Shown: in pieces, positions 43,742 through 51,800 of the stretch
Position numbering within the stretch: the stretch's first letter is position 1
Layout: each line of letters opens with the position of its first letter
From: Andreprevotia sp. IGB-42
Lineage (GTDB): Bacteria > Pseudomonadota > Gammaproteobacteria > Burkholderiales > Chitinibacteraceae
DNA: 64,000 nucleotides
Direction of reading: 5' to 3'
Assembly (NCBI RefSeq): GCF_009848685.1
Contig: NZ_WXTX01000008.1
Coordinates: forward strand, 1-64,000
The notes under the pieces: generated by a model
Databases searched by the model: none
Told to the model about the DNA's origin: nothing
What the model saw: the letters and a program-made list of their open reading frames with translations, nothing else
Made by a program: the position numbers and the translations under genes

Positions 43742-44746
43742 ATGAATAACTCGGATATTGAACCTGATGTAAATATTTCTGGGCTTAAGAAAGCAATAGA
43801 CAAGGCCTTCAATAGAATTGAAGGCCCCAAAAAGCAACACTATGTAAATCAAGCCTATCAAAAAATCTTTTATGGGCCGGAAGGGGGGCTGGCTGTCTAT
43901 GAAAAGCAGTTTCAGAATTTAGAAGAAAAGACCGCTGGACAGGTTGGTTACGAGATAGAGCTTTATGTATTCCAAGATGATTCCGGTGTTAGGCGCTATG
44001 ACATTGAGCATACCTTTGCGGTTATTGAATCGCAGGCCATGCCTATTGTTAAAAAACTTGGCGCGAGCCAAGAAATTAGCCCTAGCGAACGCACCCATCT
44101 GGCTATGTATGTTGGTCTTGCCTTGCTTAGAACACCACATGCCCTTGAGGAAATCCTCCAGGCGTATAAGACTCTGGCGCCAATTTTGAGGAGTGAGGTT
44201 TTTCCGGATGAAGACGCCGCGAGAAAATTCTTTGAAGATGAAGGCGATAAACCGGTGCGAGCTGCGGAACTTGCTGCGTATATATTTGGTAGGGCAACAC
44301 TTGCCCCGGGGTTGCAAGCTGCTTTTGGACTAGCTCTTCGAACGCTACCGGCCGTCTATCGCATAATTTTCGACTCAGAGTGGCATTTGCTTGAAGCCGC
44401 TAATGGGCCGTCATTCGTGATTTCGGATACCGGTATTACGTCCGTGCCTTGTAATCATGATGTGCCCAGCAATTTCGCTGATTCTGGTATGCAGCACATA
44501 TTCCCACTTTCTCCGAAAATTTGCTTGGTCTTCGTAAATATAAAGAACGATGGGTTGATTAGGCATCAGACTATTAGCTCTGACCGGGTGGGGCTGATTA
44601 ATGAAGCAATTGCTTTTCAGGCAAAGCGCTATGTAATGGGTCCATCGGAGGAAAAATTGAAATCGCTGGTGGATTCTCTCAACGAAAAACCGCACGATTG
44701 GCGTCCTGTTTACCCTTTGGTGGATAAATTCCTATCGCGTGCGTAG
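43742..44746 (+). CDS. DUF4238 protein, prophage cargo (moron)
   Basis: The 334-aa protein shows DUF4238 features: an N-terminal KKQHYVNQAYQKIF motif, a central helical part, and a C-terminal block with SFVISDTGIT and FPLSPKICLVFVN. The domain is found in many accessory regions without a settled activity. The gene begins 11 bp after cI on the same strand and is clearly richer in A/T than the surrounding phage genes, so it is probably a later acquisition expressed in the lysogen. A role in excluding other phages is a reasonable guess, not shown. Confidence 0.78.
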   Translation: MNNSDIEPDVNISGLKKAIDKAFNRIEGPKKQHYVNQAYQKIFYGPEGGLAVYEKQFQNLEEKTAGQVGYEIELYVFQDDSGVRRYDIEHTFAVIESQAMPIVKKLGASQEISPSERTHLAMYVGLALLRTPHALEEILQAYKTLAPILRSEVFPDEDAARKFFEDEGDKPVRAAELAAYIFGRATLAPGLQAAFGLALRTLPAVYRIIFDSEWHLLEAANGPSFVISDTGITSVPCNHDVPSNFADSGMQHIFPLSPKICLVFVNIKNDGLIRHQTISSDRVGLINEAIAFQAKRYVMGPSEEKLKSLVDSLNEKPHDWRPVYPLVDKFLSRA

Positions 44747-44918
44747 CGCGCTGAAGTCTTGACGGTGTAGGAAGTGGGGGAAACTGGCCGGGTTTGGCGC
44801 TTCAGATCATGAGCGAGCGTGCCCGGCCGGCAGGTGATTTTGAGTGGTGGGCTGTGAGCAATGATGTCGACGACCTGAAAAACAATGAGCCATATCTCAT
44901 TCGCCCGGACGCCGAATT

Positions 44919-45584
44919 CTAGTTCGGGTCCGAAAGGGGGTCGATCCTAGGCACCCCATCCTGGGGCAAAACCATCTTGAAGTATTGTTTTAATGGCACG
45001 AAATTATTTGTCGTGTAGCTGATGACAAAGTCGATGGCCTCAAGATGAGGTGCCCATGAAAGCTCCGTCGCCCACTCTGCGGTGTTTGCCCAGTGATCGC
45101 ATTTGGGGCTAGCAATAGAGACATGCTCAGTGATTGTGGAAAGTCTTGCTCCGGTTACTGCGGCACCTGTGTTGGTTAAGGTCAGGCGTGAGGTGAATGT
45201 TGGCCCTCGATTGCGACCACTATTGTTCAACCGGATGTTAGGAAGTGATTCGAGATACCGGATGTTATCCGCTTTGAGAGCCTGCTTGCGCTCATGCTCC
45301 AGGAGCTCGCGCGCGGTCTGAACTTGATGCCTCAACTCTTCCGCTTGCAGCAGTAGGGCGTCAGAGTTCAGCTTGAGCTCTTCACCCTGCTGCCTGTAGC
45401 CGATGACCAGCCAAAGGAAGGCCAATGGGGAGAAGAACCCCGCAAGAACATCCCCCCACTCGTTCAGCTGCGCCGGCAGTTTGAAGTGGTTGGGGTCGCG
45501 CGCATGGCCCAGCGCTGCAACACCGATTGCCACACCCAAGTACAAAATCGACAGCCCAACACCCCACGAGTATCCCTTTGACAT
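44919..45584 (-). CDS. two-TM coiled-coil membrane protein, prophage cargo
   Basis: A 221-aa protein with two N-terminal TM helices (about 7-27 and 46-64), a coiled coil (QQGEELKLNSDALLLQAEEL onward to about 105) and a soluble C-terminal domain of about 110 residues. GGGAGA ribosome binding site. It lies between the tail genes and the immunity region, a common place for lysogenic conversion genes. It is too long and has the wrong layout for a holin. Function unknown. Confidence 0.65.
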   Translation of the reverse strand: MSKGYSWGVGLSILYLGVAIGVAALGHARDPNHFKLPAQLNEWGDVLAGFFSPLAFLWLVIGYRQQGEELKLNSDALLLQAEELRHQVQTARELLEHERKQALKADNIRYLESLPNIRLNNSGRNRGPTFTSRLTLTNTGAAVTGARLSTITEHVSIASPKCDHWANTAEWATELSWAPHLEAIDFVISYTTNNFVPLKQYFKMVLPQDGVPRIDPLSDPN

Positions 45585-45637
45585 GCTGCTCTCCCTGTAA
45601 CCTCAGAACAGCATAGAACAGACATGTAGGGTTTGGC

Positions 45638-45922
45638 CTACGGTAGTTCGTCCAGCTGCACTGCTGCCGTCAAAATCGCCGTGACGCGGCCGCTGGCCAG
45701 CAGGCCCTGCAGTACCAGATAGCCCAAGACGCGGAGCAAATCCTCGTCATCAAGGTCAACGAAAGCCGCCTTGGCCAGCATGTCCATCCCATCTTCGACC
45801 ACGATATCGGTCCGCTGCGCCTGGCGGATGGCGAACCGCTCCTCCGGTGTCAGCCGCTTCAGGAATGCTAGGTGGCTCATGCGTCGGCCGAGATCGGTTT
45901 GATCAGGAAAAATCAGCATCAC
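45638..45922 (-). CDS. small protein of the tail fibre region
   Basis: A 94-aa helical protein, with the core MSHLAFLKRLTPEERFAIRQ and DLDDEDLLRVLGYLVLQGLL. Short proteins with this pattern commonly follow phage tail fibre genes; an assembly role is possible. It overlaps the propeller gene by ATGA. Confidence 0.65.
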   Translation of the reverse strand: MMLIFPDQTDLGRRMSHLAFLKRLTPEERFAIRQAQRTDIVVEDGMDMLAKAAFVDLDDEDLLRVLGYLVLQGLLASGRVTAILTAAVQLDELP

Positions 45923-47151
45923 TTGATCCTCTGGTAGTTGAGCATGTCTGTTGCCGGCGAGCTTTCAGTCGGGATGCCTAGCAATGGCTTGCAGATGTAG
46001 ATCGACCCGTTGTTTGCAGCGCCCACGGCCAGGCGCTGCGTGGCTGCAACGCAGGTGAGCACACCCACGTTGGCCTGATAGTTGGCGACCAGCGTGGCAG
46101 CAGGCTTGGCCACATACAGGGTCGATGAGCCTGCGGCGATAGCCACACCGTTCACGCATGCAATGCCACGTGGCGGTGCCGAATTCGAGGCGGGGAACGT
46201 ACCAGTTGCAGAGCTGATACTGGTGTTGCCGATCTTGAACGATGCGAGCCCGGCGCGGGCGCTGCCGTTGGGGTAGGTGATCAGGAATCGGTTATAGCTG
46301 ACGTCGTATGCGACAGACTCGAACTGCACGCTACTGACGTCCGGGTTGATCCCGTTGCTAAATGTGGCCAGACCAGCGGAGCCGGTCAGCACGCCCGATC
46401 CACTCGCACCCCACGTGCCGACAAACAACCAATTGCCGGCATCATCTGATGCAACGTCGCGCGCCGCGATGCTGGCCCCTGCTACTGCCGGCGAGTTGGT
46501 CCAGGACAACCCGTCAGTGGAATGCCGGATCGCCCCTGCGCTGGCGAACTGGGCGCTGGACAACAGAATGAACTTACCCCCGGCAAACTTGATCCCGAAT
46601 TGCGCATTGAATCCGGTCATCACGGTGAGTTCGGTCCATGTGGCACCGTCATCGGCGCTACGCCACAGGCGCGTATTTGTGCTTGCAGACACAATGATCC
46701 AGGTGCCAGCACCATCCGTTGCAACGCTGTGCAAACTGACCGAGCCTGCGCCCGGCAATGTCACTGCTGCGAATGTGCCCGCGCGGTCGGTAGACCGGGC
46801 CACTTTTGCAGAGGCGCCAATCAAAATGACGGTATCGCCGCCGATGGCCACGCCGCTGATCGATGTTGCACCCATGGTCGTGGTTGTGCCGGCTACTGCT
46901 ATCCAGGTGCCAATGCCGATCCATTTGAGCGCCGGCGGGAAATTGGGCGCGGTGTCTTCAGTGGCCAGCACGCCGGAGCGCAGATAGGTGGCACCGCCAG
47001 CTATATAGAGCGGCGGTGTGACGATCGGAAACCCGACCAGTTGCCCGACCTCGATGGCGTCGCGGGCCGCATTGCGGGCGGTCAGCGCATCCAGGATCGC
47101 CTTCTTGCTCAGCGTGATGGCGTTATTGAGAAAACCGATAGGGCTAGACAT
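45919..47151 (-). CDS. tail fibre/tip protein with BNR-like propeller repeats
   Basis: The 410-aa protein starts with a short helical part and continues with beta-propeller repeats: Asp-box-like phrases RSADDGATWTEL and HSTDGLSWTN, plus several degenerate copies (WIVS/WLFVGTWG, FLITYPNGS). Such propellers usually bind cell-surface carbohydrate. Placed after gpJ and the repetitive fibre, it is a candidate receptor-binding subunit. Whether it has enzyme activity cannot be told. Confidence 0.7.
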   Translation of the reverse strand: MSSPIGFLNNAITLSKKAILDALTARNAARDAIEVGQLVGFPIVTPPLYIAGGATYLRSGVLATEDTAPNFPPALKWIGIGTWIAVAGTTTTMGATSISGVAIGGDTVILIGASAKVARSTDRAGTFAAVTLPGAGSVSLHSVATDGAGTWIIVSASTNTRLWRSADDGATWTELTVMTGFNAQFGIKFAGGKFILLSSAQFASAGAIRHSTDGLSWTNSPAVAGASIAARDVASDDAGNWLFVGTWGASGSGVLTGSAGLATFSNGINPDVSSVQFESVAYDVSYNRFLITYPNGSARAGLASFKIGNTSISSATGTFPASNSAPPRGIACVNGVAIAAGSSTLYVAKPAATLVANYQANVGVLTCVAATQRLAVGAANNGSIYICKPLLGIPTESSPATDMLNYQRIK

Positions 47152-47163
47152 TCGAAGCCGTCC

Positions 47164-48468
47164 TTATGTTGTTACGGTGGTCTGGCCGGTCCAGCGGACA
47201 CCGCTGTACGTGTGTGTGGTGGTCTTGGTCACGCCCTGGTAGACCTCGACCTCGGTGGCCAACTGCCCGGCGCCGTTGTAGGTGTACGTTGTCACGCGGT
47301 TTTGCCCGGGCACGATCACCTCCGTGAGCACTTGCAGCACGTCGTTTGCATCAAGGGTTGGCGTGATGGAAATCGGGTCTGGCACTACATGCAGGCTCTC
47401 GGCCGCTGCCAAGGCTGTTGCCGCGCTGGCTGCTGCATTGGTTTCGCTGGTGGCCGCCGCGTTCTTGCTGGCCAGCGCCTGCGTAGCGCTGGTTGAAGCG
47501 TTGGTTTCGCTGGTGCCGGCCGCGTTCTTGCTGGCCAGGGCCTGCGTGGCGCTGGTAGCCGCATTGGTTTCACTGGTGCCGGCCGCGTTCTTGCTGGCGA
47601 GTGCCTGCGTGGCGCTGGTGGCCGCATTGGTTTCGCTGGTGCCGGCCGCGTTCTTGCTGGCGAGTGCCTGCATGGCGCTGGTTGCTGCATTGGTTTCGCT
47701 GGTACCGGCTGCGTTCTTGCTGGCGAGTGCCTGCGTGGCGCTAGTAGCTGCGTTGCTTTCACTGGTACCGGCTGCGTTCTTGCTGGCCAATGCTTGCGCA
47801 GCGCTGGTAGACGCATTGCTTTCGCTGGTGCTTGCCGCGTTCTTGCTGGCCAGGGCTTGCGCTGCACTGGTGGATGCGTTGCTTTCGCTGGTGCTTGCCG
47901 CGTTCTTGCTGGCCAGCGCCTGCGCTGCACTGGTCGATGCGGCGTCGGCATACGTGTGCGCAGTGTCCCGATAGCCGATGATCTCGGTGCGTAGCGCATT
48001 CACGGACTGGATCGTCGTCAACCACCCCTGCACCTGGGCCAGCGAGGTCGCCAGTTCGGCGCTGATCCGGCTCAGCGGCTTGACCTGTACCTGTTCGCCA
48101 GTCAGCAGCGTCAGCGTGATGGTCTCGGCGGTCGAAGTGAGCATTTCCACCATCTCGTCGAGCGTCATCTGGTACTTGGTGGTTACTTCGGCCCAGCGCG
48201 CCGCAAGATCAGCCGGCAGCGTCCCCGTAAAGTTGCGGATGATGGCGTACTGCAGGCCACTGGCCGAGGCGCCGGTATACGCGCTGGCCAGCGTCATCGC
48301 GCCATCGGCGGTCACTGCGTTGACTTCAAGCATCCCGCCGGCGACGAGCAGGATATCCCCACCCAATACCTGCAGCGCCCACGACGTACCGTGGCCGACG
48401 ACGGCAGCGGAGCCGTTGACCAGGTCAATGGTGCCGGTTTTGTACCAGGTTGTAGCGGCACCCATCAT
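47164..48468 (-). CDS. repetitive tail fibre protein
   Basis: A 434-aa protein with three parts: an N-terminal domain (about 1-100) that probably attaches to the tail, a region with eight contiguous 21-residue repeats (177-344; unit pattern A-[S/A]-TSA-x-QALASKNAA-x-TSE-x-N), and a C-terminal beta domain (VTTYTYNGAGQLATEVEVYQ). The repeats match trimeric fibre stalks in phages such as lambda side-tail fibres. The attachment domain for a receptor may be on the next gene. Confidence 0.8.
   Translation of the reverse strand: MMGAATTWYKTGTIDLVNGSAAVVGHGTSWALQVLGGDILLVAGGMLEVNAVTADGAMTLASAYTGASASGLQYAIIRNFTGTLPADLAARWAEVTTKYQMTLDEMVEMLTSTAETITLTLLTGEQVQVKPLSRISAELATSLAQVQGWLTTIQSVNALRTEIIGYRDTAHTYADAASTSAAQALASKNAASTSESNASTSAAQALASKNAASTSESNASTSAAQALASKNAAGTSESNAATSATQALASKNAAGTSETNAATSAMQALASKNAAGTSETNAATSATQALASKNAAGTSETNAATSATQALASKNAAGTSETNASTSATQALASKNAAATSETNAAASAATALAAAESLHVVPDPISITPTLDANDVLQVLTEVIVPGQNRVTTYTYNGAGQLATEVEVYQGVTKTTTHTYSGVRWTGQTTVTT
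47437..47940 (-). repeat. eight 63-bp tandem coding repeats
   Basis: Eight in-frame 63-bp units encode the 21-residue Ala/Ser-rich fibre repeats. Units vary by silent and conservative changes; two end-groups (AST... and AAT...) are visible. Such a tract can gain or lose units by recombination. Confidence 0.9.
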
Positions 48469-48878
48469 TCACCTGCCTTGGGGAAATCGGCTTTGACCTG
48501 CTGGATCTGGGCCAGCATGGCGCGGGCCTCGTCGGTCACCAGTTCGACCGGCAGCGCCGCTACCAGGCGCCACAGCACGTCGAGCTGATTGCCTGGCGCC
48601 GGATAGTGGCTCTGCCGTGCGGTGCGTGTGGCTTCAGCTGCAGCGGCGCGCTTCTCTGCCGCGCTGGCGCGCCGTTTGATGCGCACGCCACCCTTGATCA
48701 GATGCACACCTGGCGTGGCATCGTCGTCATAGCGGCCTTGCCCTTGTGGCGGCACCTGCAGCGCCAGCCAGTCGGGCGGCACATGGCCACGCGACAGCAC
48801 CTCGCCGGTCTGCAGGTCGTAGAACGCGAACGGCACGTGAACGGGCGGCTGCGGAATGGTGGTTTCTGGTTTGTCCAT
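48465..48878 (-). CDS. phage tail fibre region protein, unknown
   Basis: A 137-aa protein beginning MDKPETTIPQPPVHVPFAFY, with a Lys/Arg/Ala-rich helix in the middle (RIKRRASAAEKRAAAAEATR) and QLDVLWRLVAALP near the end. Layout and place between gpJ and the fibre suggest a tail-fibre accessory or assembly protein. It overlaps the fibre gene by ATGA. Confidence 0.6.
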   Translation of the reverse strand: MDKPETTIPQPPVHVPFAFYDLQTGEVLSRGHVPPDWLALQVPPQGQGRYDDDATPGVHLIKGGVRIKRRASAAEKRAAAAEATRTARQSHYPAPGNQLDVLWRLVAALPVELVTDEARAMLAQIQQVKADFPKAGE

Positions 48879-48880
48879 GG

Positions 48881-51800
48881 TTACCTCTTGAGAACGATGA
48901 CGGTCAACTTGCCGTACTGCAGCGCAGCGCCTGGCGCACCGGTCGACCAGGACACGGTGTAGGTGACGCTGCCGGCAGGCGGCGAGAGATCGGTGTTGTG
49001 GTTTGCGGCTTGCTCGGACCAGCCGGAGCGGCTGTACGTCGCGCCGGTCAGCGGCGTGCCACCGCTGCTGGTGTTGAAGTAGCCCGAGCAGAACAGCACC
49101 ACCACGCCGCCCGCCGGCACGCTGACGGTGATCGATGCGCTGCCCGATGCGCCACCGGTCGGCAGGCTCACCGTTGCGCCCGTGCTGACCGCGCCGTACT
49201 GCATGTTGTCCGTGGCGATGATCTGGCCGTTGACCTTGATGTTGCTGAACTCGGCATAGCCGGTGAGCAGGTTCAGGAACATCAGCCCGGTCGGCGACTG
49301 GATGACCCCGGCAGTAACGGTGCCGAGGTTGGCGGTGATCGCTGCGAGCGACGTGACGGCGAGCGAGCGGGCATAGATGCTGCCATCGACGAACAGGTTG
49401 CCGTTGATCCCTACTCCCGAGCTGCCATCGCTCAGCGTGCCGACCACGAACACTTGTTTGCTGCCTGAGCCATCCGGCATCGATACACGGAACACGTTCG
49501 AGAACACGTCAAACGAGGTACCACTGACGCCCGAGGCCAACTTGATGCCGGAGACCTTCTTGCCGTAGGGGCCGGTGTCCACGATGGTGACCGCCCACTG
49601 GCTGCCCAGGCCATCCACCGACGATTGCAGCACCGAAATGCTCGACGTGTGGTTGTTCACGCTGGTGGTCAGGTTGCTGAACTTCGTGGCCAGCGCGGTA
49701 CCGGTGCCGATGTTGAGCGTCAGGATGTCGGTGATGGCGCCCGTGTTCGATCCCACTTGGCCACTCAACGTGGTGATGGCCGAGCTGGCGGCCGATATCG
49801 CGCTGGCCTGGCTGGTTAGCGTCTGCTGCACCGTGGCTTTGTTGCCGAAGTAATCGGTCTGCAGCACGGTCATTTGCGCGCTGAATGCCCAGTCGGCATT
49901 TACGCGGGCGGTCTGCTCGGTGACGATGGCTGCCGTGTTCTGGCCGACCTGCACTGCGAGCGTTTCGCGCTGCGTGGCTTCCGCCTCCAGCCCATCCGCG
50001 ATCACGGTCACGTCACGGCGCACGCCTGCAACGGTATTGCCCAGGGCGCGGCGCTTTTCCCAGCCCTGTTCCTGCCCCAGCAGCGCGTAGGCTTGGGCGA
50101 TGGCCAGCTTGCCCTGCTGATCGGCCGCATTGATGATCGCGCCCAGATCCACGCCTTCCAGGATGCCCAGCTTGTTCAGCTGCTCGATCAGCTCCGGCGT
50201 CAACGCTTCCGGGCCCAGCCCGCCCAGTTCCTTGATGATCTGGGTGATGTCTTGCGTGGTGACCGACACCACGCCGCTGTAATTCAGATTGTCGCGGCCG
50301 AATGCGTCGAATGCGGAGGCGCGGGCATAGTAGGTGGTGCCCAATATCAGCGGACCGCCCGACAGGCTGCCGATCTGCGCAGACGGTGTATTGCCCTCGT
50401 AAACCAGCGTAATGTCGGTGGTCGGGCAACTGGGCTCGGTCGATAGCCACAGCAGGAAGCCAAGCGTATCCGTATCTGCCGTGGTGAACTTCGCGGATAC
50501 CGCCATGCCGCCGGCAGTGAGCGTCAGTGCCGGTGCTGCAGCTTGCGGGTTTTGCGCATCGAGCACGCCCCATTCACCGGCTTGCGCGAATGCATCGATG
50601 GCGCGGACTTTCACGCGCAACCAGCGCCACGGCCCGCCCTCGGCCCGCATCGCATCGAGCGAATAGCCGTACTGAGTAGCCAGGCCGAGATCCCGACGGT
50701 GTACCAGGTTGCCCGCGAAATCCTCGAAGCGGATCTCGTAGCCGGCGGCGACCGATATCGGCTCCCAGTGCACGCGCAGGCCGATGCTGGTAAACGGGCC
50801 ATCCAGCTGCAGGATCACCTGTTCCGGTATGGGCCCGGTCGCGGTCGGCTCGTAGGCCAGCAGCTCTGCCGGCAGCGAGCGACGGCCGACCAGATTGAGC
50901 GCCCACACCTTCACGTCGTACTTGGCGCCAGCCTCTACCGGCTGCAGCGCCTGGCTGTTGTTCAGGGTCTCGGGTTGCTCGTCGTAATAGAGCGTGCCGG
51001 CACGGCGCCAGGCGACGATGTAGCCACGCACGCCGGGTGCGCCGCCTTGCCAGCTGGCAATCAGCCGGTTGCGGGTGGTCTGCCCGGCATCCTTGTACAC
51101 CTCGTCGCGCACCGCCAGCGCGGTCGGCGTGGGCGGCAATGCGTGCAGGTCCGGCAGATTGGTGGTGTCGACCGGGCGCAACACCTGGTCTTTTTCCACG
51201 AACGAGAGCTTGTCCGGGTGGGTGCGGATTGCACTGACCTGGCGTTCGTCTTCATTGAACGCAATCACCCGGTACCGGGGCGGGTGCAGATCGTCCGACT
51301 CGGCAATGACCGGGCTTTCCAGGCGTGGCATCACTGGCTCGCTGGTGGTCACTGTGACGACGCTTTGCGCGCCGGCAAACGACGACACCGCATACACGCG
51401 CCGGGCGATCGGGTGCACGCCATAGTCGTACCACACCAGCTGCATGCCGGCAGACCAAGTCAGCGGCTCGTTCAGCGTGAACTGGTGGCCATCGATGGCC
51501 AGGATGCGGAATCCTCTTTCCTCGCCAGCCTTCAGCGGGTCGCTCACTTCGATCAGGTCACCCGGCCGCAGCACTTCGCCGTCGGCGCCAACCTTGAACG
51601 TGACCGGCTCCCACTCGGCCCAGTCCGTGTAGCACGCCCACTTGCACGCACGCAGTGCCATGGCTTCGCTGCAGATGCCCAAGCCGGCGACCGACTTCTC
51701 GCGGGTGATGCCGTACTTCTCGATCAAGCTGCGGCCACTGAACGGGTCAACGCCTTCGTAGCGCTTCACCTCGGCGCGGTAGAAGTTGGCCGGGTTCTGC

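Noticed and set aside
44809-44922. 37-codon plus-strand frame after the DUF4238 gene (begins MSERARPAGDFEWWAV)
   Set aside because: No ribosome binding site and it overlaps the stop of the facing gene. It may be a gene remnant, but the evidence is too thin to list.
47437-47940. CRISPR-like periodic repeat
   Set aside because: The 63-bp period is an exact codon multiple within a fibre gene and has no spacer/repeat division.
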